Shown here in pieces: positions 9,515 through 16,515 of a stretch of 43,729 bases of DNA. Location: the NCBI GenBank assembly GCA_036653075.1, contig JAVVUQ010000001.1, positions 1 to 43,729 on the forward strand, written 5' to 3'. Both the position numbers and the translations under genes were made by a program. The notes beneath the pieces were generated by a model. It was not told the origin of the DNA. It saw only the letters and a list, made by a program, of their open reading frames with translations, and made no database searches. The number at the start of each line of letters is the position of its first letter. Position 1 is the stretch's first letter. The DNA is from JAVVUQ01 sp036653075 (GTDB lineage Bacteria > Bacillota > Clostridia > Christensenellales > CAG-314).

Positions 9515-9685
9515 TTATTTATTGCTGCCGATATATCTAACTTTAACTTTTTTTTCGCAAGTTTGATTTCCAACTGTACAAGATGTCTTGCAAGCTGATT
9601 GACAACTACTGCGGCATTCTCCGCACCCACTGTTTTCATTTACTTCGTTAAGCTTAGCATTTGCTATAACCTTTATGTGCTTCAT
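9515..9685 (-). CDS. scfA: SCIFF ranthipeptide precursor (six cysteines in forty-five residues)
   Basis: A 56-residue precursor: a leader beginning MKHIKVIANAKLNEVNEN, then a core with six Cys at 21, 24, 28, 32, 36 and 43. The core contains CQSACKTSCTVGNQTCE, nearly identical to the pattern conserved in clostridial SCIFF peptides. Each Cys is expected to be joined to a neighbouring residue by a thioether made by ScfB. The biological role of SCIFF peptides is unresolved; they have been linked to quorum and population signalling in some Clostridia. AAAGGAG lies 7 nt before the ATG. It has its own promoter at 9814-9842 and a terminator behind it. The basic tail KKVKVRYIGSNK after the last Cys may be removed or act as a follower. 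Confidence 0.96.
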   Translation of the reverse strand: MKHIKVIANAKLNEVNENSGCGECRSSCQSACKTSCTVGNQTCEKKVKVRYIGSNK

Positions 9686-9701
9686 AACTTTCTCCTTTAT
9701 T

Positions 9702-9720
9702 GTCTATTATCAACATAGAC
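9702..9720 (-). promoter_or_regulatory. Leader hairpin before the scfA ribosome site
   Basis: A perfect 6-bp inverted repeat (GTCTAT and ATAGAC) with a 7-nt loop ends about 5 nt before AAAGGAG of scfA, inside a leader of about 120 nt. It could stabilise the abundant small mRNA or tune initiation. A second pairing, CAGTTG with CAACTG, is possible further upstream. Confidence 0.45.
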
Positions 9721-9813
9721 AGAATTTCGTATCTACCTAACAGTTGATTAAATCAATCATTATTAAATCCCAATTAACAACATACAACTGATTTATTCAG
9801 CGGTTACTTTGGT

Positions 9814-9842
9814 ATTATACTATAATTAAAGCATAATTACAA
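9814..9842 (-). promoter_or_regulatory. Promoter of scfA
   Basis: TTGTAA, 17 nt, TATAAT on the minus strand (4/6 and 6/6). The expected start near 9807 gives a leader of about 120 nt before scfA. Confidence 0.7.
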
Positions 9843-9896
9843 GTAATTTATACCATTAATTAAAATTCTTTTTAAAATGCTTAATCAAGTAATAAA

Positions 9897-10286
9897 CTAT
9901 TTTAAAGAACGTTTAGTATTAACAGCAAGTATTCCAGACATTCCACCAATAACCAAGCCAATAGCTAAATCTAAAAGTATAGTAAGCCAATCAAAACTAC
10001 CGCCTAAACAAAAATAAAGCGAAACGCTAACTATTGCATAAATTAAACCGCCCAACAATCCTTTGATAAGTCCTTTCTCGCCCGTTTTAATTTGTGTAAA
10101 TATTCCGACAAAAACGGAAATTCCTTTAATAAAAATATTAACTATTTTTATTACTGTATCACTAATATTGACGTACTTACATATTACAGCGAAAATCAAT
10201 ACTAATATTGCCGAAACTAATGCGCCAATAAGTCCACACATAATACTTTCCGAAATAATCCCTCTTTTTGAATCAGTTAATTCCAT
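9897..10286 (-). CDS. Small four-helix membrane protein, TIGR04086 family
   Basis: A 129-residue, strongly hydrophobic protein with four predicted membrane segments (about 15-36, 45-63, 72-95, 100-122), Gly-rich helices (GLIGALVSA, GLLGGLIYA, GLVIGGMSG) and a basic end (NTKRSLK). Length, helix number and place between yajC and the SCIFF gene match the TIGR04086 family, which is found in Firmicutes in this neighbourhood; its function is unknown. AGGAGA lies 10 nt before the ATG. A possible promoter, TTGTAT-17 nt-TATAAA, lies just upstream, and a strong terminator separates it from yajC. Export or processing of the SCIFF product is one idea, but nothing in the sequence shows it. Confidence 0.8.
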   Translation of the reverse strand: MELTDSKRGIISESIMCGLIGALVSAILVLIFAVICKYVNISDTVIKIVNIFIKGISVFVGIFTQIKTGEKGLIKGLLGGLIYAIVSVSLYFCLGGSFDWLTILLDLAIGLVIGGMSGILAVNTKRSLK

Positions 10287-10464
10287 ATATGTAATCTCCT
10301 ATAAGATTTATACTTATATTTATGATGTAATACAAGCATTTATTACTCATAATGGATATTTTTATTATTTTAGCGTTTTTTGTATAAAATAAGATAATTT
10401 TTCCATTCGGTTAATTAATAAATCTTCAATGCGTGCCGCCTCTAACAGTAAAAAATAGTTTTTT

Positions 10465-10503
10465 GCATAAAATAAAAGATAACGGTTTTAATGCGTTATC
10501 TTT
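10465..10503 (-). terminator. Intrinsic terminator after yajC
   Basis: On the minus strand AAAGATAACG pairs with CGTTATCTTT (10 bp) around a 9-nt loop, followed by the T-rich tail TATTTTAT. It lies 100 nt after the yajC stop. A direct repeat of about 24 bp (GTTTTTTGYATAAAATAA on the plus strand) occurs at 10375 and again beside this hairpin at 10459. Confidence 0.85.
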
Positions 10504-10602
10504 GCTTTTATCTATTTGATTTTGTATGCAATTACCTAATAATATTATAATTATACAGTAATTTACACATTTTTAGTAACTGATTTGTAAGAACCAATTA
10601 AA

Positions 10603-10971
10603 TTATTTTATCTCGTTGTAAACTTCTTCTTCTTTTTTATCTTCAACTTTTTCGCCTTCTGGGTGTACTAAATATATGGCTTGTTTAGTAAAACGCATTA
10701 CTGATTTAGTTTCATCTTTCCCTGTTTCCAAAACAAATTCGCCATCTGTAATTTCTGTTACTTTTCCGATAATGCCGCCTATTGTTGTTACAATACTGCC
10801 AACTTTTAAGCTATTCATCATTGCTTGCGCTTGTTTCTTTTGCTTACGTTGCGGTATAATCATTAATAAAATTACACCAATAATCAATGCGCCCATTACT
10901 ACGTAAGTAATCCACTCGTTAGCTGGTTTTGGTTTTACTTCTTCTAATAATAAAAATAAACTATTTAACAT
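10603..10971 (-). CDS. yajC: Preprotein translocase subunit YajC
   Basis: Small Sec accessory membrane protein that associates with SecDF. Its 122 residues comprise one membrane helix (about 22-40), a basic stretch QRKQKKQ and the conserved cytoplasmic core MMNSLKVGSIVTTIGG with GKVTEI, followed by an acidic tail. AAGGAGAAG precedes the ATG. It is placed after tgt, as in many bacteria, but has its own promoter at 11164-11192, a leader of about 185 nt and its own terminator, so it is probably transcribed alone as well as by read-through from tgt. Confidence 0.95.
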   Translation of the reverse strand: MLNSLFLLLEEVKPKPANEWITYVVMGALIIGVILLMIIPQRKQKKQAQAMMNSLKVGSIVTTIGGIIGKVTEITDGEFVLETGKDETKSVMRFTKQAIYLVHPEGEKVEDKKEEEVYNEIK

Positions 10972-11163
10972 ATCTTCTCCTTAATCACTTGCTTTATATT
11001 TTTAACTTGAATTTCTTTTTATTCCTTCTATTTTATTTATTCAATCCTATTATCCTAATTTATTTTTCCTATTTATTTCCTATTTTTTGTAACATATTCA
11101 AAATTTTCCTTTAATTCCAATTCATTTTATATTATATTTCAATTCAAGTAGGTCTACTGTCAT

Positions 11164-11192
11164 ATTATACGATATTAATTCTAATTTTGCAA
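11164..11192 (-). promoter_or_regulatory. Promoter of yajC, overlapping the end of tgt
   Basis: TTGCAA, 17 nt, TATAAT on the minus strand (4/6 and 6/6). The -35 box is made by the last Leu-Gln codons of tgt. The leader to yajC is about 185 nt, purine-rich with several AGGA motifs, and contains a short palindrome GTAGGTCTAC just downstream of the start point. Confidence 0.7.
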
Positions 11193-12329
11193 GAGTTTTC
11201 CATAGTATTTTTCATAAAACTGTTTACGAAACTCAAGTAAATTGTCATTTTCGATTGCTTTTCTAATATTCTCTGTTAATTTAAGTAAAAATCTGATATT
11301 ATGGATAGACAAGAGAGTGCAAGCCAAGATTTCGTTAGTATTTACCAAATGTCTTAAATATGCTTTTGTAAAATTTTTGCAACAATAGCAATCACATTCT
11401 GAATCAAGGGTTGTAAAATCTTCTTTATAATTAGCATTCCTGACAGTAACTGAGCCATTTGAAGTCATAGCGGTGCCATTTCGAGCTATTCTTGTAGGTA
11501 AAACGCAATCAAACATATCTACCCCTCGCATAACGCCTTCTATTATATAGTCAGGAGTACCTACGCCCATTAAATAACGTGGCATTTTTTCTGGATAAAA
11601 CGGTTGCAACAAATCTAACATTTTGTACATTACTTCTGCTGGTTCGCCCACTGACAAGCCACCGATAGCTATTCCGCACTGCGCAAACTCCGATGTTGCT
11701 TTTACGCTTTCTATTCTTAAGTCTTCGTACATATTGCCTTGTATAATAGGAAAAAGCATTTGTTTATCGTTATGTTTTGATTCAAAGCATCGTTTTAGCC
11801 ATTTCAAAGTACGCTCCATTGCTATTTTTGATTCTGCGTACTCTGTTCCAAATGCGGTACATTCGTCAAAAGCCATTACTATATCCGCTCCTAACTGCCG
11901 TTCAATTTCCATTACGCTTTCTGGTGTAAATATATGTCTACTGCCATCTATATGCGAGTTGAATATTACGCCGTCGTCGCTTATTTTACGTAGCGCTCCA
12001 AGTGAAAAAACTTGAAATCCGCCGCTGTCTGTTAGAATCGGTCTATCCCAATTCATAAATTTATGCAATCCGCCAGCTTTTTCCACTATATCACTACCTG
12101 GTCTTAAATATAGATGATAAGTATTAGATAGTATTATCTGCGCTTCGATTTCTTTAAGCGTACTTGGTAATACTGACTTTACTGTCGCTGCCGTTCCTAC
12201 TGGCATAAATATCGGCGTTTGAATATCTCCGTGAGGAGTATGCAACACACCTCGTCTTGCTCCCGTATGTTTATCCGTCTTTATTATATCATAACTAAAA
12301 TTTTCATTTGTTTTTTGACAATTACACAT
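11181..12329 (-). CDS. tgt: tRNA-guanine(34) transglycosylase
   Basis: Exchanges guanine 34 of GUN-anticodon tRNAs for preQ1 in queuosine synthesis. The 382-residue protein has the TIM-barrel motifs LTDSGGFQVFSL (active-site Asp), VMAFDECTAF, GGLSVGEP and FDCVLPTR (nucleophile Asp), and the zinc site CDCYCC followed by His near residue 330. It starts 6 nt after queA; its AGGAG overlaps the queA stop codon, so the two are coupled. Confidence 0.97.
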   Translation of the reverse strand: MCNCQKTNENFSYDIIKTDKHTGARRGVLHTPHGDIQTPIFMPVGTAATVKSVLPSTLKEIEAQIILSNTYHLYLRPGSDIVEKAGGLHKFMNWDRPILTDSGGFQVFSLGALRKISDDGVIFNSHIDGSRHIFTPESVMEIERQLGADIVMAFDECTAFGTEYAESKIAMERTLKWLKRCFESKHNDKQMLFPIIQGNMYEDLRIESVKATSEFAQCGIAIGGLSVGEPAEVMYKMLDLLQPFYPEKMPRYLMGVGTPDYIIEGVMRGVDMFDCVLPTRIARNGTAMTSNGSVTVRNANYKEDFTTLDSECDCYCCKNFTKAYLRHLVNTNEILACTLLSIHNIRFLLKLTENIRKAIENDNLLEFRKQFYEKYYGKLLQN

Positions 12330-12335
12330 ATTCTC

Positions 12336-13367
12336 CTACTCTATCAGCATAGCATCGCCAAAACTGAAAAATCTATATTTTTCTTTCACCGCTTCTTTAT
12401 ATAACTGCAACACTTTATCTCGTCCAGCTAAGGCGGAAACTAACATTATCAAAGTGCTTTCTGGCAAATGAAAATTAGTTATCAACGCATCTACTATTTT
12501 GTACTTATACGGCGGATAGATAAAAATACACGTTTCTCCGCTCTCCGCTTTGATACAACCATTTTCGTCCGCCACGCTCTCTAATACACGCACCGTTGTC
12601 GTGCCTACCGCTATTACTCTCCTTTTTTCCTTCTTTGCGCAATTGATAATTTCCGCAGTTTGTTTAGTTACCTCGTAATGTTCGCTGTGCATTTTATGTT
12701 CCGTTATGTCATCTGTCTTAACAGGTCTAAACGTCCCCAACCCTACGTGCAACAAAACTTCACATATTATTACTCCCTTTTCTTTGATTTTTTCAAGTAG
12801 CTGCGCTGTAAAATGTAACCCTGCCGTTGGCGCAGCTGCCGAACCATCTACTTTACTATAAACTGTATTATACCTTTCTCCGTTTGTTATCTTCTGTTTT
12901 ATGTAATGAGGTAGTGGCATCTCACCTATTTCTCTAAGTATATTTTCAAATACTCCTTCAAACTTAAACTCAACTGTCCTCGTTCCCCCTTCTCCTATCG
13001 ACTTGACTTTTGCGCTTAATTTTTCGCCAAACTTAAACTCAACACCAACTTTTGCCATTTTCCCTGGCTTTAACACTACTTCCCACGTCGTTAAATCTAA
13101 TCGCTTTAATAACAAAAATTCAATCTTCCCTCCGCTTCCTACCTTTTCTCCATACAACCTTACGGGCAATACTTTCGTATTGTTTACAACAAGCACGTCC
13201 CCTGCCTTTAAATAATCTATAACATCATAAAAATGCTTATGCTCAACTATATCTGTTTTTCGATTGTATACCAGTAACCTTGACGCATCTCTTGGCTCAA
13301 TTGGCGTTTGCGCTATTAATTCTTCAGGCAAATCATAATAGTAATCGCGCGTACTTTTATATTCCAT
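12336..13367 (-). CDS. queA: S-adenosylmethionine:tRNA ribosyltransferase-isomerase
   Basis: Transfers and isomerises the ribosyl group of SAM onto preQ1-tRNA to form epoxyqueuosine, the step after Tgt. The 343 residues are family length, with signatures YYYDLPEELIAQTPIEPRD at the start, GDVLVVNNTKVLPVRLYG, GLHFTAQLLEKIKEKG and LITNFHLPESTLIMLVSAL. No queC/D/E/F is in the window. GGAG lies 13 nt before the ATG, which is too far. The promoter just upstream (13386-13414) would start the mRNA downstream of that GGAG, leaving a leader of about 12 nt without a ribosome site. Confidence 0.96.
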   Translation of the reverse strand: MEYKSTRDYYYDLPEELIAQTPIEPRDASRLLVYNRKTDIVEHKHFYDVIDYLKAGDVLVVNNTKVLPVRLYGEKVGSGGKIEFLLLKRLDLTTWEVVLKPGKMAKVGVEFKFGEKLSAKVKSIGEGGTRTVEFKFEGVFENILREIGEMPLPHYIKQKITNGERYNTVYSKVDGSAAAPTAGLHFTAQLLEKIKEKGVIICEVLLHVGLGTFRPVKTDDITEHKMHSEHYEVTKQTAEIINCAKKEKRRVIAVGTTTVRVLESVADENGCIKAESGETCIFIYPPYKYKIVDALITNFHLPESTLIMLVSALAGRDKVLQLYKEAVKEKYRFFSFGDAMLIE

Positions 13368-13385
13368 TATTTGTTATTTTCTCCT

Positions 13386-13414
13386 ATTATAAAAATTTCA
13401 TATATTAATTTCAA
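13386..13414 (-). promoter_or_regulatory. Promoter of queA-tgt
   Basis: TTGAAA, 17 nt, TATAAT on the minus strand (5/6 and 6/6). The -10 box ends 18 nt before the queA ATG, so the start point is near 13379 and the leader is only about 12 nt. Confidence 0.75.
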
Positions 13415-13430
13415 AATCATTAATTATTAT

Positions 13431-14543
13431 CTAATCAATAACATCATTTTTTTCGTTTAGAATCTCATTTTCATCTATATTTATATCATTAGTTGTTTTC
13501 ATATACATACTTAACATTTCTAATTTACGTTGTGGAACAGCTTTTCCTAAATGTTCATAACAAGCTGGCAAACACACTCTGCCTCGTGGCGTTCTTGCGA
13601 TAAATCCCAATTGCAATAAATAAGGTTCGTAAACATCTTCAATCGTATTGCTATCTTCGCCTGTTGATGCCGCAATTGTATCTAATCCTACTGGCCCTCC
13701 GCCAAACTTATCTATCATTGCCGTTAAAACATTTTTATCTACTTGGTCTAACCCCAACTTATCTACGCCGATAGTTTTTAAAGCGTAATCGGTAATTTCA
13801 ATATCAATCGTTCCATCGCCTTTTACTTGAGCAAAATCTCTAACTCGTTTAAGTAATCTATTAGCTATTCTTGGTGTTCCTCTACTTCTTTTCGCAATCT
13901 CATACGCCGCTTCTTTTTGAATGTCTATCTTAAGTAAAAAAGCTGAATTAGTTACTATTGTTTTTAAATCTTCGAAATTGTATAGTTCCAACCGCGCGTG
14001 TACGCCAAACCTATCTCTAAGCGGCGATGTCAACATTCCCGCCTTTGTCGTAGCGCCTATTAAGGTAAATCTTGGTAAACTTATTCTTATACTTTTTGCG
14101 CTCGGCCCTTTTCCCACAACAAAATCTAACGCAAAATCTTCCATTGCTGGATATAATATTTCTTCTACGGTATGATTTAACCTATGTATTTCGTCTATAA
14201 ACAACACTTCGTTTTCTGTTAAATTCGTAAGAATCGCCGCAAGATCTGCCGCTCGTTCAATTGCTGGTCCGCTTGTTACTGTTATTCTCGTTCCCAACTG
14301 ATTGGCTATAATATGCGCCAATGTCGTCTTTCCCAACCCCGGCGGACCATACAATAATACGTGGTCAAGATGCTCATTTCTACTTTTTGCCGCTTCTATA
14401 TATATTGATAAATTACTCTTAATTTGGCTTTGCCCAATATACCCTTCCATTGTTTTAGGTCTTAATATATTCTCCGCTTCAAAATCATCTATCGTTTTAG
14501 TACTAACTATCAACCTATCATCATTTAAAATGTCATCTATCAT
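13431..14543 (-). CDS. ruvB: Holliday junction branch migration helicase RuvB
   Basis: AAA+ motor that drives branch migration with RuvA. Over 370 residues it shows LRPKTMEGYIGQ at the N-terminus, Walker A GPPGLGKTTLAH near residue 66, Walker B VLFIDEIHRL, sensor 1 region TLIGATTKAGML with the arginine finger region LRDRFG, and the winged-helix end GFIARTPRGRVC. About 30 extra residues, rich in Asn, Glu and Asp, follow the winged helix. AAAGG precedes the ATG. ruvB-queA-tgt-yajC is a common Firmicute order, but here ruvA is not directly upstream; the neighbouring gene is a glycosidase. Confidence 0.97.
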   Translation of the reverse strand: MIDDILNDDRLIVSTKTIDDFEAENILRPKTMEGYIGQSQIKSNLSIYIEAAKSRNEHLDHVLLYGPPGLGKTTLAHIIANQLGTRITVTSGPAIERAADLAAILTNLTENEVLFIDEIHRLNHTVEEILYPAMEDFALDFVVGKGPSAKSIRISLPRFTLIGATTKAGMLTSPLRDRFGVHARLELYNFEDLKTIVTNSAFLLKIDIQKEAAYEIAKRSRGTPRIANRLLKRVRDFAQVKGDGTIDIEITDYALKTIGVDKLGLDQVDKNVLTAMIDKFGGGPVGLDTIAASTGEDSNTIEDVYEPYLLQLGFIARTPRGRVCLPACYEHLGKAVPQRKLEMLSMYMKTTNDINIDENEILNEKNDVID

Positions 14544-14652
14544 TATACACCTTTCAATTGTAACATATTTTTAATTATTACCTAACCAATTACTAATCAT
14601 TATCCTATTCAATTTATTATTTACCTTTTGCTTAATTTAAAATTACTTAAAC

Positions 14653-16515
14653 CTAATTATTTTTTAGATATAAAATAACGGCTGTATCGGGTAATACAGT
14701 TACTTTACCGCTATATTCATATTTTGTCAACAAATCTACGCTATCGCCCTCAACTTCCACTATTTTTCCTTGAGAATTTCTATTTACAGCTACAATAATC
14801 TTTTGATTTTCATTTATTCTTTCAAAGGAGTAAAAGTGTTCGTTTGCGGATAATTCTATAAATTCGCCCTCTTTAAAAACATCATAGCGTGTTCGTATTT
14901 CTCCTAATAATCGATAAAAATCGGTTAAAGCTACATCTGCGCTATTCCAAGGAAAGCATGTGCGATTAAACGGGTCATTACAACCTTGAACGCCCGCCTC
15001 ATCGCCGTAATATATACAAGGAAAACCACATAAAGTGTATTGTAAAACAGCGGATAGTTTAAGCAATTGTTTACCTTTTTGTAATTGTTCAAAAGACATT
15101 CTGTATCGACTCTTAGTTTCTCTACTGCATCCATTTTTATTGTCGCCATTTAACTCTGTAAGTATTCTTGCGGTATCGTGCGTTCCCAATATATTCATCA
15201 ATAAATGAATCGTTTCTTTTGGATAGTTGTTCATAATTTGAAAATTCACATCGGATAAATGCTGCGCATTTCCATTTCTAATGAAATCTATTATCGCATT
15301 CTTTAATAGATAATTCATAACTGTATCCAACTGTTTTCCTAAAAAATAACTTCTGTGTTTTCCATAGGCGCATTTATTTGAAGCGTCTTCCCACACTTCA
15401 CCAATTATCAAAGCGTCGCTTTTTTCAGTTTTAGCCGCATTAACGATACAATTAAGCATTTCGTCGTTTATCTCGTCCACTACGTCTAAGCGCCAACCAC
15501 TTGCGCCTAATTTGAGCCATTTTCTTACAACTCCATCTTTCTCACACAAAAAATTCCGTAACGAAAGACTACTGCCATTTAGCGTTGGCAATGTGTCAAT
15601 GTTCCACCAACAAAGATATTTTTTATTCCATTCTGTAAAGGTATACCAATCGCTATAAATTGAATCTTGTTTTTGGTAAGCGCCATCGCTTTTATACTTG
15701 TTCTCTTTATCAAAATAACGGCTATTGCTACCTGTATGATTAAACACGCCGTCTAATATAACTTTAATTCCTAATTTCGCCGCTATGCTTGTCAGCGATA
15801 TGTAATCAGCTTCGCTACCAAACATTTCATCGATTTTATTGTAATCGCCCGTATCATATTTATGATTGCTATAAGCTTCAAATATCGGACTCAAATATAT
15901 TATGCCAACATTGAGCGACTTTAAATAGGGTAATTTTGCAATTATCCCCCTTAAATTGCCTCCAAAAAAATCATTATTTAATATCTTACCTTTTTCTGAT
16001 GGTTTATACTCTGGAGCGTTTCCCCAATCTAATCGATATATCGCTCCCTCTTTAGCGCTGTTTCCGCCCTCATTATTAAACCTATCCACAAAAATATGAT
16101 ACATTATTTTGCCTTCAGCCCATTTAGGAACTTCATATTCTCGTTTATATACGCTTAATTGCCATTTCGGAGCGTTATTATAATATAATTGCGCCTTGTG
16201 CTGCGCATTTAATCCTACCTGACTTTCCTTCTTAGCGTCCAAAAGCGCAAAATAATAATAGTATATTCCTATTTGCGCCATCGAAAGCATTCCACTATAC
16301 CTATTGTAACCATCTTTTTGCTCTGCCTTTATCAGCGGTAATATTATTATTTCGCCATTATCAATTTTATTAATTACCATATTTACGCCTGTTAAAGCGA
16401 CAGATTGCTCAATAAGTATATTAATTTTGACTTCTTCGTTTGCTTTTATCGACCCTTTAATGGACTTAAATTCGCCCTCCAAACAATTGAATATTACCTT
16501 TTGTCTTTCGCTCAC
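14653..16515 (-). CDS. GH13 glycosidase, neopullulanase/cyclomaltodextrinase-like
   Basis: Alpha-glucan hydrolase of family GH13. An N-terminal beta-domain (about 1-120), like the CBM34 region of neopullulanases, precedes the catalytic barrel with DGVFNHTG, GWRLD (nucleophile Asp344), IIGEVWED (acid/base Glu373) and LGTHDT (Asp447). The fifth conserved region reads LPTLN, close to MPKLN of neopullulanase-type enzymes. No signal peptide is seen, so it acts inside the cell on imported maltodextrins or stored glucan. The start is taken as GTG at 16515, giving a GTGA overlap with the glgP stop and hence translational coupling; an upstream TTG at 16524 is only 2-3 nt from the AGGAG. Exact linkage preference is not decidable. 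Confidence 0.88.
   Translation of the reverse strand: MSERQKVIFNCLEGEFKSIKGSIKANEEVKINILIEQSVALTGVNMVINKIDNGEIIILPLIKAEQKDGYNRYSGMLSMAQIGIYYYYFALLDAKKESQVGLNAQHKAQLYYNNAPKWQLSVYKREYEVPKWAEGKIMYHIFVDRFNNEGGNSAKEGAIYRLDWGNAPEYKPSEKGKILNNDFFGGNLRGIIAKLPYLKSLNVGIIYLSPIFEAYSNHKYDTGDYNKIDEMFGSEADYISLTSIAAKLGIKVILDGVFNHTGSNSRYFDKENKYKSDGAYQKQDSIYSDWYTFTEWNKKYLCWWNIDTLPTLNGSSLSLRNFLCEKDGVVRKWLKLGASGWRLDVVDEINDEMLNCIVNAAKTEKSDALIIGEVWEDASNKCAYGKHRSYFLGKQLDTVMNYLLKNAIIDFIRNGNAQHLSDVNFQIMNNYPKETIHLLMNILGTHDTARILTELNGDNKNGCSRETKSRYRMSFEQLQKGKQLLKLSAVLQYTLCGFPCIYYGDEAGVQGCNDPFNRTCFPWNSADVALTDFYRLLGEIRTRYDVFKEGEFIELSANEHFYSFERINENQKIIVAVNRNSQGKIVEVEGDSVDLLTKYEYSGKVTVLPDTAVILYLKNN

Noticed and set aside
10365..10493. 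Startless minus-strand frame of about 43 codons reading YFLLLEAARIEDLL and on
   Set aside because: It looks protein-like in the middle, but has no start codon apart from a late ATG without ribosome site and begins inside the yajC terminator.
11623..12015. 130-residue plus-strand frame inside tgt
   Set aside because: Shadow of the tgt reading frame; no ribosome site, and tgt is clearly real on the other strand. The same applies to the other plus-strand frames inside murD, mraY, ftsZ and the ABC ATPase gene.
13368..13430. PreQ1 riboswitch before queA
   Set aside because: The spacer is 63 nt and filled by a consensus promoter; no C-rich hairpin and A-rich tail arrangement could be found.
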